This document shows, piece by piece, positions 24,667-32,154 of a stretch of 64,000 bases of DNA. This DNA is from Streptomyces spinoverrucosus. Lineage in GTDB: Bacteria; Actinomycetota; Actinomycetes; Streptomycetales; Streptomycetaceae. Position 1 is the stretch's first letter. The number at the start of each line of letters is the position of its first letter. Position numbers and translations under genes: made by a program. The stretch spans positions 17,697-81,696 of the forward strand of contig NZ_BJND01000035.1 of the NCBI RefSeq assembly GCF_006539505.1. Direction: 5' to 3'. The notes under the pieces are model-generated. The model saw nothing but the letters and a program-made list of their open reading frames with translations. It was not told where the DNA came from and ran no database searches.

Positions 24667-24715
24667 TCGGTGACACTAACCGACAAATATGTGTGATCGC
24701 CGTATGGTTCGTCTC

Positions 24716-25438
24716 ATGAGCGTCACAGGTGCGGGAACGGTGGGTGTCCCGCACAGCACCCTCGCCGACACGCTGCTGGAACGGCTCACCGCCACGTACA
24801 CCGCCGCGGCCGATCCGGCGCGCGCGGCGCCCATGCGGGCGTACATGAAGGATGTCGCGCCCTTCCTCGGCCTGACCACACCCGTGCGGCGCGCCCTGTC
24901 CCGCACGGTCGTCGAGGGCACGCCCCGACCGGACGAGACCGACTGCACCGCCGTCGCCCTGCGCTGCTGGCAGCTGCCGGAACGCGAGTACCACTACTTC
25001 GCCGTCGACTATCTGCGCCGCCATGTGAGCCGTTGCTCGTCCGCCTTCCTGCCGGTGGCCCGGCAGCTCATCACCACCGTGTCCTGGTGGGACACCGTCG
25101 ACCTGATCGCCGCCCATGTGGTGGGCCCACTGGTGGCTGCCGATGGCGGGTTGAAGTCCGAGATGGACGCCTGGATCGTGGACGACGACCTGTGGATCGC
25201 CCGCGCGGCCCTGCTCCACCAACTGCGCTACAAGGAGCGCACCGACAGCGAACGCCTGTTCACCTACTGCCTGCGTCAGTCCGGGCACCCGGACTTCTTC
25301 ATCCGCAAGGCCATCGGCTGGTGCCTGCGGGAGTACGCCAAGACCGATCCCGCGGCCGTACGCGGCTTCCTCGCGCGGGAGCGGGGGCGGTTCGCGCCGC
25401 TGTCGGTGCGGGAGGCGTTGAAGAACATCGGGCCGTGA
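24716..25438 (+). CDS. AlkD-like DNA alkylation repair glycosylase
   Basis: The 240-residue protein is built of HEAT-like helical repeats as in AlkD, which excises N3- and N7-alkylated purines. Diagnostic stretches are MRAYMKDVAPFLGLTTPVRRAL, LITTVSWWDTVDLIAAHVVGPL (the WWDTVD segment holds the catalytic Asp of the family) and RKAIGWCLREYAKTDPAAVRGFL. No ribosome site precedes the ATG at 24716; TATGGT ends seven bases before it, so a leaderless transcript is likely. Other in-frame ATGs lie at 24689 and 24704. Confidence 0.9.
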   Translation: MSVTGAGTVGVPHSTLADTLLERLTATYTAAADPARAAPMRAYMKDVAPFLGLTTPVRRALSRTVVEGTPRPDETDCTAVALRCWQLPEREYHYFAVDYLRRHVSRCSSAFLPVARQLITTVSWWDTVDLIAAHVVGPLVAADGGLKSEMDAWIVDDDLWIARAALLHQLRYKERTDSERLFTYCLRQSGHPDFFIRKAIGWCLREYAKTDPAAVRGFLARERGRFAPLSVREALKNIGP

Positions 25439-25536
25439 CCATCGGGCCGTGACTGTGGGGGCGGGCGGGGCGGCGTGAACCCCCTGCCTGGAAAAACCAT
25501 TCGACGCCCGCCCCGGCGTCGGCGATGATCGACGTC

Positions 25537-25638
25537 ATGTTCCGGCACGCCTTCCTCCTCGCAGCATCCGCAGTCGCGGATGCCCCGAAGGCTGCCGCTG
25601 TGATCCTCCTGGCCGCTGTCGACGGCGCCCGAAGCTGA
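25537..25638 (+). CDS. Putative leader peptide before tuf3
   Basis: A 33-codon frame starts at ATG 25537 and stops with TGA at 25636-25638. The peptide begins MFRHAFLLAASAVADAPKAA and ends AVILLAAVDGARS. It is rich in Ala, Val, Leu and Ile. Its stop codon falls exactly at the start of a 10-bp hairpin that ends 53 bases before tuf3. No strong ribosome site precedes it, so translation is unproven. The placement is that of an attenuator leader; alternatively it is a chance frame in G+C-rich DNA. Confidence 0.35.
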   Translation: MFRHAFLLAASAVADAPKAAAVILLAAVDGARS

Positions 25639-25697
25639 CCCTCCCCGGATCGTCCGGCGGACCCCGCAGGGGGAGGGTCGGTCAGTCCCCGGGGTCC
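25637..25697 (+). promoter_or_regulatory. Alternative hairpins in the tuf3 leader (possible attenuator)
   Basis: GACCCTCCCC (25637-25646) pairs perfectly with GGGGAGGGTC (25670-25679). GGACCCC (25659-25665), inside that loop, can instead pair with GGGGTCC (25691-25697). The second helix spans the 3' arm of the first, so the two may not form together. This resembles a terminator/antiterminator switch between the leader frame and the tuf3 ribosome site GAGG at 25721. Confidence 0.5.
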
Positions 25698-25731
25698 AGC
25701 CACCACCATCGAGACGCTTCGAGGTATCGCC

Positions 25732-26904
25732 ATGTCCAAGACGGCATACGTGCGCACCAAACCGCACCTGAACATCGGCACGATGGGTCACGTCGACCAC
25801 GGCAAGACCACCCTGACGGCCGCCATCACCAAGGTCCTCGCCGAGCGCGGCAGCGGCACCTTCGTGCCGTTCGACCGCATCGACCGCGCCCCCGAGGAGG
25901 CGGCGCGCGGCATCACCATCAACATCGCGCACGTCGAGTACGAGACCGACACGCGGCACTACGCGCACGTCGACATGCCGGGTCACGCCGACTACGTCAA
26001 GAACATGGTCACCGGCGCGGCGCAGCTCGACGGGGCGATCCTCGTCGTCTCCGCGCTCGACGGGATCATGCCGCAGACCGCCGAGCACGTGCTGCTCGCC
26101 CGGCAGGTGGGCGTCGACCACATCGTCGTCGCCCTCAACAAGGCGGACGGCGCGGATGACGAGGAGCTCATCGACCTCGTCGAACTGGAGGTGCGTGACC
26201 TGCTCACCCAGCACGGCTACGCGGGTGACTCCGTACCGGTCGTACGGGTGTCCGGGCTGCGGGCGCTGGAGGGCGACCCGCGCTGGACGGCGTCCATCGA
26301 GGCGCTGCTCGACGCGGTGGACACGTATGTGCCGATGCCCGAGCGGTACCTGGATGCGCCGTTCCTGCTGCCGGTGGAGAACGTGCTCACCATCACCGGG
26401 CGCGGGACGGTGGTGACCGGTGCGGTGGAGCGGGGGACCGTTCGGATCGGTGACCGGGTCGAGGTGCTGGGCGCCGAGCTGGAGTCCGTCGTCACCGGCC
26501 TGGAGACCTTCGGCAAGCCGATGGAGGAGGCGCAGGCCGGGGACAACGTGGCGTTGCTGCTGCGGGGTGTCGCGCGGGACGCGGTCCGTCGTGGGCTTGT
26601 CGTGGCCGCGCCGGGGAGTGTGGTGCCGCGGCGGCGGTTCTCCGCGCAGGTGTATGTGCTGTCGGCGCGGGAGGGCGGGCGTACGACGCCGGTCTCCACC
26701 GGGTATCGGCCGCAGTTCTACATTCGTACGGCGGATGTGGTCGGTGACATGCACCTCGGTGAGGCGGGGGTTGCCCGGCCCGGCGAGACGGTGACGGTGA
26801 ACGTGGAGCTCGGGCGTGAGGTGCCTCTGGAGCCGGGGCTCGGATTTGCCATCCGGGAGGGTGGCAGGACCGTCGGGGCGGGGACCGTGACAGCCGTCGT
26901 GTGA
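25732..26904 (+). CDS. tuf3: Elongation factor Tu, divergent EF-Tu3 type
   Basis: The 390-residue GTPase delivers aminoacyl-tRNA to the ribosome. G1 is GHVDHGKTT (about residues 18-26), switch I RGITINIAHVEYET, G3 DMPGHADYVKNM, G4 NKAD and the C-terminal barrel ends FAIREGGRTVGAGTVTAVV. It is a few residues shorter than the main EF-Tu (397) and diverges at many positions usually fixed, as known for EF-Tu3 of Streptomyces coelicolor and S. ramocissimus, which is a second, conditionally expressed copy. No rpsL-rpsG-fusA genes adjoin it, unlike the main tuf1. Its long leader contains a peptide frame and competing hairpins. Confidence 0.95.
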   Translation: MSKTAYVRTKPHLNIGTMGHVDHGKTTLTAAITKVLAERGSGTFVPFDRIDRAPEEAARGITINIAHVEYETDTRHYAHVDMPGHADYVKNMVTGAAQLDGAILVVSALDGIMPQTAEHVLLARQVGVDHIVVALNKADGADDEELIDLVELEVRDLLTQHGYAGDSVPVVRVSGLRALEGDPRWTASIEALLDAVDTYVPMPERYLDAPFLLPVENVLTITGRGTVVTGAVERGTVRIGDRVEVLGAELESVVTGLETFGKPMEEAQAGDNVALLLRGVARDAVRRGLVVAAPGSVVPRRRFSAQVYVLSAREGGRTTPVSTGYRPQFYIRTADVVGDMHLGEAGVARPGETVTVNVELGREVPLEPGLGFAIREGGRTVGAGTVTAVV

Positions 26905-26942
26905 GGGGTGTTGCGGTTCGTGGGGGACTGCGGGTCCGTTGT

Positions 26943-26970
26943 GGCTGGTCGCGCAGTTCCCCGCGCCCCT
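26943..26970. repeat. Dispersed actinobacterial intergenic repeat, copy 1
   Basis: GGCTGGTCGCGCAGTTCCCC followed by GCGCCCCT is the reverse complement of 34965-34992. This sequence family (GGGGAACTGCGCGACCAGCC) is very common between genes in Streptomyces. It lies after tuf3 and may act as a transcript 3' end. Confidence 0.7.
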
Positions 26971-27001
26971 TGGCGGCGATGTCCGCCCGCACAATGGAGG
27001 T

Positions 27002-27847
27002 GTGAACGAGGCTATTCCCGTCAGTCGTGCTGTCGATCATGGGTTCGCCAAGCTGATGCCTGATGTCGATCGGGAGCGGGCCTGGCTGTTGACCGTCGAC
27101 GGGGCGCCGCAGTCGTATGTCGACCTCGACGAGCCGACGCATCTGGAGTTCGAGTACGCGCGGCGGCTCGGGCATGTGCTGGACACCGTTGCGGAGGCGG
27201 GGCGGCCGTTGGATGTGCTGCATCTCGGCGGGGGTGCGCTCACTTTGCCGCGGTACCTGGCGGCGACGCGGCCCAGTTCTCGGCAGAACGTCGTCGAGGC
27301 CGATCGGGGGCTGGTGGAGCTGGTCGGCGAGTATCTGCCGGTCGGCGCGGGTTCCGGGATCGCGTTGCACGTCGCGGACGCGCGCCGCTGGCTGGCGGAT
27401 GCCCCGGCGGACTCGGCGGACGTCGTCGTCGGTGATGTCTTCGGCGGCTCGCGGGTTCCGGCCGGGTTCACGACCGTCGGCTACGCCGGTGAGGTCGAGC
27501 GGGTGTTGCGTGCCGACGGGGTCTACATGGCCAATCTGGCCGACGCCGCGCCCTTCGCCTTCCTCCGTTCCCAACTGGCCAACTTCGCCACGGTGTTCGA
27601 GGAGCTCGCGCTGATCGCCGAACCGGCCGTGCTGCGCGGGCGCCGGTTCGGCAACGCGGTGCTGGTCGCCGCACACCGACCGCTCGACACGGCCGCCCTG
27701 GCCCGGCGCACCGCCGCCGACGCGTTCCCGGCCCGCGTCGAACACGGGCCCGCGGTACGGGAGTTCATCGGCGATGCGCGGCCGGTGCGGGACGAGGACG
27801 CCGTGCCCTCACCCGAGCCCCCGGACGGGGCGTTCGGCATCGGCTGA
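27002..27847 (+). CDS. Spermidine-synthase-like methyltransferase-fold protein
   Basis: The 281-residue product has the Rossmann methyltransferase fold of the polyamine synthase family: LDVLHLGGGALTLPRYLAATRP binds the nucleoside moiety, QNVVEADRGLVELVGEYLP follows, and DVVVGDVFGGSRVPAGFTTVGYAGEVERVLRADG matches the catalytic-loop region. The N-terminal domain of true SpeE is reduced and the diagnostic Asp/Glu set is only partly visible, so aminopropyl transfer is not assured. The GTG at 27002 lies six bases after CACAAT, suggesting a leaderless start. Its last 39 bases overlap the convergent MFS gene. Confidence 0.85.
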   Translation: MNEAIPVSRAVDHGFAKLMPDVDRERAWLLTVDGAPQSYVDLDEPTHLEFEYARRLGHVLDTVAEAGRPLDVLHLGGGALTLPRYLAATRPSSRQNVVEADRGLVELVGEYLPVGAGSGIALHVADARRWLADAPADSADVVVGDVFGGSRVPAGFTTVGYAGEVERVLRADGVYMANLADAAPFAFLRSQLANFATVFEELALIAEPAVLRGRRFGNAVLVAAHRPLDTAALARRTAADAFPARVEHGPAVREFIGDARPVRDEDAVPSPEPPDGAFGIG

Positions 27848-28975
27848 GTCGGCCGGTGCGCCCTTGGCCACGTGGTGGGTACGGCGCCGTAGATTCCGCA
27901 CGTCCGGGACGCACAGCACCGCCGCCGTGACCACCACGACGAGCGTCGCGCAGCCCCACAGCGCCGCCGTCCGCCCGAACGCCAGCTCGGCGGGGCCCGC
28001 CAGCGCCGTCGCCAGCGGGACCAGGGCGACCGAGCCGAACCAGTCGTACGCCGTGACGCGCGAGAGCTTGTTCTCCGGGATCTCCTGATGCAGGGCGGTC
28101 ATCCAGCAGACGCCGAAGACCTCCACCGTCACGCCGGTCACGAACATCACCGCCCACAGGCCCCCGGCCGGCAACGGCACCGCCAGCGCCGCGGACGGCA
28201 GGGCCAGCGGGAAGACGCAGAGGATGCCCGCGAGGAGCAGCCGGCGTGGCTTCCAGCGGGTCATCAGCAGCGCGCCGACGACCGTGCCCGCGCCGAAGAA
28301 GCCCAGCGCCAGACCCCAGGGCGCCGCCCCGCCCAGATGGTCCCGGGCGACCAGTGGGCCGTAGACCGCGTCGGCGGCCGCCACCACCGCGTTGGCGATG
28401 GAGAACTGGACGACAATGCCCCACAGCCACGGCCGGCCGGCGAACTCCCGCCAGCCCTCGCGCAGATCGGCGAGCAGCCCGCCGCCCGGCTCGCGCGGCG
28501 GGATGTGGCTGACGTCGAGGAAGGCGCGCAGCGCCCCGGCCACGGCGAACGCGGCGGCGTCCGCGGCGAGCACCCAGCCCGGGCCGATCGCGGCGACCAT
28601 CGCACCGCCGAGGGCGGCACCGCCCAGGCCCGCGCCCTGCATCGCCATCCGGAACACCGCGAACGCGCGGCTCACCTGCTCGCCCCGCACGGAGGACATC
28701 AGCATGCCCTCGGCGGCCGGGCCGAAGAACGCCTGGCCGGTGCCGCCCAGCGCGCTCAGCAGCATCATCTGCCACAGCTGCGGCTCGCCGGCGAGCACGA
28801 TCAGGGCGAACAGGCCCTGCGAGACACAGTTGAGGGCGTTGGCGGCGACCATCACGCGGTGCCGGGGCAGGCGGTCCGCGACCGCGCCGCCGATCAGCAG
28901 GAACAGCACCAACGGCAGGGTGCGTGCGGCGGCCACGAGGCCCACGTCGCCGCCGTCGCCGCCCGCCTGCAGCAC
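27809..28975 (-). CDS. MFS transporter with probable N-terminal frameshift
   Basis: The frame from the GTG at 28975 encodes 388 residues of an EntS-like major facilitator: AARTLPLVLFLLIGGAVADRLPRHRVMVAANAL contains the cytoplasmic loop-2 motif, and further helices run to about residue 360. The true N terminus appears to lie upstream: the same frame continues back through RNYSLLTAAAVVTQLGSNGALVAAAFAVLQ (helix 1) with no start codon before a TGA. Removing one base of the six-G run at 29077-29082 would join it to a GTG start at 29108. Either the sequence carries an indel error or the gene is recently damaged. Substrate unknown. Confidence 0.8.
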   Translation of the reverse strand: MLQAGGDGGDVGLVAAARTLPLVLFLLIGGAVADRLPRHRVMVAANALNCVSQGLFALIVLAGEPQLWQMMLLSALGGTGQAFFGPAAEGMLMSSVRGEQVSRAFAVFRMAMQGAGLGGAALGGAMVAAIGPGWVLAADAAAFAVAGALRAFLDVSHIPPREPGGGLLADLREGWREFAGRPWLWGIVVQFSIANAVVAAADAVYGPLVARDHLGGAAPWGLALGFFGAGTVVGALLMTRWKPRRLLLAGILCVFPLALPSAALAVPLPAGGLWAVMFVTGVTVEVFGVCWMTALHQEIPENKLSRVTAYDWFGSVALVPLATALAGPAELAFGRTAALWGCATLVVVVTAAVLCVPDVRNLRRRTHHVAKGAPADSADAERPVRGLG

Positions 28976-29156
28976 CGCGAACGCGGCGGCGACGAGCGCG
29001 CCGTTGCTGCCGAGCTGGGTGACGACCGCGGCGGCGGTCAGCAGGCTGTAGTTGCGGTCCGCCCAAGCGGGCCTGCGGGGGGCGGGAGGTTTCGGCGGCG
29101 GTGTTCACCGGCCGACTATCACCGCCCGGCCCCCGACTTGCCAAACCGGTTGTCGG

Positions 29157-30188
29157 TCAGCCTCCGGTGGGCTCCCCGTGCAGCCGTACGGTGCTCAGGA
29201 TCTGCATGATGGTCGCCTTGGGGACCTCGCCCTCGACGCCCTTGGCGCCGTAGAAGTTCCACGACACGAAGTCGCCGGCGGAGTTCTTGAAGCCGAACGT
29301 GACCGCCTTGCCGTCGCTGTCGCACTTGCCCTTCTGGGGCGTGTTCTGCGACTCGGCCCAGGCGACGCTGCCCTCGATGCCCGACTTGGTGGTGTACGGC
29401 TCGGCCTTCTCCTCGAACTTCATGCTCTTCTTGTCGGGCTGGGTGTAGCCGCCGTAGACCCACCACGGGACCGTGTTGATGGCCACCTCGTCGGTGTCCT
29501 TGGCGCCGTCGGCTCCCTTGGTGCCCACGGCGGCCAGGTGGGTGTCCTCGGTCCGGCCGTCCTTGTTCTCGTCGGTCGTGCACCACTTCGACTTGTAGTA
29601 CGCCGGTGCCGACATCACGATCAGCGGTTTGGCGTCGTCCGACTTCTGGTCCTCGAAGCCGATGGACATCCCCGGCGACTCGACCTCCCAGTCCGGCGGC
29701 ACGTCGAAGGCGACGCCGCGCTTGGGGTTGACGACGACCTTCCAGCCCGGGATCGTCGGCTGCTCGGTCTCGTTGCTCCGCGGGTTGTCGTCCGACCCGG
29801 ACCCGGACGCGGTGGGCTCGGCGGGGTCCGACGGCGACTGGCTCGTCTTCGTCTGCCCGCCGCCGTCGGCCTGGTCGTCCTTGTCGCCCCCGAGGACCAG
29901 GAAGCCCGTGACACCGGCGGTCACCACCACGGCGGTGGCCGCGATGATGGCGACCAGCTTGGTTCGGTTGCCGTCACCGCCTCCGCTACCGCCGGGCTGG
30001 GGCTGCGGCTGCGGCGCACCCACCGGCGCGGGGGTGCCCCACTGCGGCTGCTGCGCATACGGGTTGGGCTGCTGCTGATAGCCGGGTTGCTGATACGGAT
30101 TCGGCTGCTGGTACCCCGGCTGCTGGTACGGGTTGTTCTGCCCTTGCGGATTCTGCTCGCCCCCGGGCGGCTGCTGTCCTGGCCACAT
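29157..30188 (-). CDS. Membrane-anchored extracytoplasmic protein with Pro/Gln-rich N terminus
   Basis: The 343-residue protein has a cytoplasmic N terminus made of Pro-Gln-Tyr-Asn repeats (NPYQQPGYQQ units, about residues 10-65), one transmembrane helix (LVAIIAATAVVVTAGVTGFLVLG, about 79-101), a Ser/Asp-rich linker and an extracytoplasmic domain of about 200 residues. The latter starts VVVNPKRGVAFDVPPDWEV and contains WCTTDENKDG and KCDSDGKAVTFGFKNSAGDFVSWNFYG. Such layouts are common in Streptomyces envelope proteins of unknown role. The ATG at 30188 starts the repeat region. A short gap separates it from the divergent thioesterase gene. Confidence 0.82.
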   Translation of the reverse strand: MWPGQQPPGGEQNPQGQNNPYQQPGYQQPNPYQQPGYQQQPNPYAQQPQWGTPAPVGAPQPQPQPGGSGGGDGNRTKLVAIIAATAVVVTAGVTGFLVLGGDKDDQADGGGQTKTSQSPSDPAEPTASGSGSDDNPRSNETEQPTIPGWKVVVNPKRGVAFDVPPDWEVESPGMSIGFEDQKSDDAKPLIVMSAPAYYKSKWCTTDENKDGRTEDTHLAAVGTKGADGAKDTDEVAINTVPWWVYGGYTQPDKKSMKFEEKAEPYTTKSGIEGSVAWAESQNTPQKGKCDSDGKAVTFGFKNSAGDFVSWNFYGAKGVEGEVPKATIMQILSTVRLHGEPTGG

Positions 30189-30362
30189 GAGCCGTAACCC
30201 TAGTAGGGCTGGGGACACGATTCGGTCACCGGGCTTTGTCAGGGACGTAGCAAATCCGCACGGGCGATCTCCGTGCTGCGGGCGCTGTTGGGTGGACGCG
30301 AGGGTACGACGATCATCACGCGGATCTGGCCAGCTGAGGCTACTCATGGGTAACCTTCGGTC

Positions 30363-30815
30363 ATGAGCGCAGATCAGATGTCGATCGGCGAGATGCTCGC
30401 CGCCACGGTGCCGATGGTTCGGACGCTGAACCTGGAGTACCTGGAGACCACTCCGGAGAAGGCCGTGCTGGCCCTGCCGGATCAGAGCGAGTACCGCAAT
30501 CACGTCGGCGGGCCGCACGCGGGAGCCATGTTCACGCTGGGCGAGTCGGCCAGCGGCGCGATTGTGCTGGCCGCGTTCGGCGACCAGCTCTCGCGTGCCG
30601 TGCCGCTGCCGGTGCATGCGGAGATCGCGTTCAAGAAGATCGCCCTGGGTCCCGTCACGGCCACCGCGACGCTCGGACGCCCGGCCGCCGAGGTCGTCGC
30701 CGAGCTCGACGAGGGCAAGCGCCCGGAGTTTCCGGTGGCCGTCGCCATCCAGCGGGAGGACGGGGCGGTGACCACGGAGATGACGGTGGTGTGGACGCTG
30801 CGTCCCAACAGCTGA
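30363..30815 (+). CDS. DUF4442/PaaI-like hotdog thioesterase
   Basis: The 150-residue protein shows the hotdog-fold pattern with NHVGGPHAGAMFTLGESASGAIVLAAFGD, equivalent to the HxxxP/GG active-site region of PaaI-like acyl-CoA thioesterases. AEIAFKKIALGPVTATATLGRP forms the sheet, and VAVAIQREDGAVTTEMTVVWTLRP the final strands. A TAACCT box lies six bases before the ATG, so the message is probably leaderless. A very strong terminator follows 13 bases past the stop, so it is a single-gene transcript. Confidence 0.88.
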   Translation: MSADQMSIGEMLAATVPMVRTLNLEYLETTPEKAVLALPDQSEYRNHVGGPHAGAMFTLGESASGAIVLAAFGDQLSRAVPLPVHAEIAFKKIALGPVTATATLGRPAAEVVAELDEGKRPEFPVAVAIQREDGAVTTEMTVVWTLRPNS

Positions 30816-30828
30816 GAGCTGCATTGCG

Positions 30829-30859
30829 GAGTGGCCCCGGCCATACGCCGGGGCCACTC
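30829..30859 (+). terminator. Strong stem-loop terminator after the thioesterase gene
   Basis: GAGTGGCCCCGGC and GCCGGGGCCACTC form a perfect 13-bp stem around CATAC, 13 bases after the stop. Confidence 0.85.
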
Positions 30860-31266
30860 GCCAACCGGCCCACTGCGACGGCCCGTTGCGCCTCCTGGCA
30901 GGATGGCGCCGCCTGGTGCGGCGGTCGGGGCGGGGTCGGGCCAGGGGGTGGGGCTCGGACGACTGACGGAACGAACCAGGGGAACTGACCCCGTGCACCC
31001 CTTCTCGCCGCAGCCCTTCCGGAGGCTCCGGTATTTGAGGCTGACAGATGGGCATGGCCCATACGACTCGGTGATCCAGTCGACCAGTACATCGACGGCC
31101 CAGTCGTCCCTCCCCCCGGATCTCGCGGGGACGGGGATCCGGCGTCCTCTGAGCTGACTCACTCCCTTGTCAAGTCCCGAAATGCAGTGCCGTGACGCGC
31201 ATCGGCAGCCAGGGCGCAATGGAGGCATGGGTTCACACGGAGGTGTGGCGCCGGCTGAGGTTTGGA
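30860..31266. other. Intergenic stretch without recognisable gene
   Basis: About 400 bases between the thioesterase terminator and a small membrane-protein gene. Frames present are short and lack coding character. I see no repeat or RNA gene; promoter elements for the following gene presumably lie near the right end. Confidence 0.5.
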
Positions 31267-31839
31267 GTGAGTCAGATGCTGGATCGTCCTGAGCGGACAT
31301 CGGCGGGCGTCGGGACACCGGCCGCCCGGTGTCGACCGAGGGGCTTCCGCGCCGCGCTGCGATGGCAGATCATCGCTCTCGTCGGCTTCGCGATCTGCTT
31401 CTGTGCTCTCGCGGTGGAGTGGTCCATCACGGACCCCTCCAATCTCCTCCCGCCTGCCTCCGAGACCGGCCCCGATCCATTCACCGGAAGCACGTCCAAT
31501 GGCGCCGAGCCGGGCCCTGGCGGTGGCGCCGAGCCGACTGACGGTGGCCCCCAGCCGGCTGACGGTGGCCTCCAGCAGCACGAGGCCGGCGACCAGCCGA
31601 ATTCAGACGGTGGCACCAGCGGTGACGGCGACCCGACCTCGACCAATCTCGTCAGCGTGCTGACCCTTGTGGTCGCCGGGGTGTCGGGCACCGGAGGTTT
31701 CCTCAGCGGTGTCGCAGCGCTGATCACCGTATGGCAAGGCGCCCGCCGGGGGCAGAGGCGGCAGGGTGGGCACTGCACGCACGCGTGGCATGTCCCGGGG
31801 CGCCATCGCCTTGGCCGACCCCGCAAGCACCAGCGCTAG
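31267..31839 (+). CDS. Small membrane protein with two helices and Gly/Pro-rich linker
   Basis: The GTG at 31267 is preceded by TGAGG at seven bases, giving 190 residues; the frame is open back to 31192. One helix (LRWQIIALVGFAICFCALAVEW) lies near residue 35-56. It is followed by an external segment with degenerate repeats of the type GGAEPTDGGPQPADGG. A second helix (LVSVLTLVVAGVSGTGGFLSGVAALITVW) precedes a basic tail. Nothing identifies its function. The repeated linker suggests recent slippage-driven length change. It may be lineage-specific. Confidence 0.55.
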   Translation: MSQMLDRPERTSAGVGTPAARCRPRGFRAALRWQIIALVGFAICFCALAVEWSITDPSNLLPPASETGPDPFTGSTSNGAEPGPGGGAEPTDGGPQPADGGLQQHEAGDQPNSDGGTSGDGDPTSTNLVSVLTLVVAGVSGTGGFLSGVAALITVWQGARRGQRRQGGHCTHAWHVPGRHRLGRPRKHQR

Positions 31840-32154
31840 CGTGGGGTGGTCATGCGCGCCCGTAAGTTGGAGATTGTGTGCGACAACGGGCTTCGTATGT
31901 ACACAAGTTGAGGTTGGCGCCACCTGCTGATTTCGAATGCGGGTACGGATACCCGAGGTAACACCCGGCAATTTCCGAATCGTTGGGCAACGGTCACTCG
32001 AACTCCTTGTTTCCTGTGCGGCGCATGTGCGAAGGTATGCCCCCGCTGGAAGGCAAAGGCACAGGTCAAGGCCGATAAGTACGCACCAATCAGCACCTCT
32101 TTCCGAAGGAAGCGCATTCCGTGTGCTGTCCTCGGCTTGGAAGGAAATGGTTCC
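31840..32154. other. AT-richer intergenic stretch with a small dyad
   Basis: The 315 bases before the sigma-like/lectin gene are lower in G+C than the surroundings. CGGGTA-CGGA-TACCCG at 31940-31955 is a perfect dyad. No gene is recognised; the region probably holds the promoter and leader of the large gene that follows. Confidence 0.45.

Noticed and set aside
22705..24696. 663-codon plus-strand frame across the thiolase, the mini-element and the TVP38 gene
   Set aside because: It overlaps two genes with clear families and has no recognisable content of its own.
31921..31960. tRNA-like T-loop TTCGAAT near 31931
   Set aside because: No acceptor or anticodon stem can be drawn around it; only a small dyad is present.
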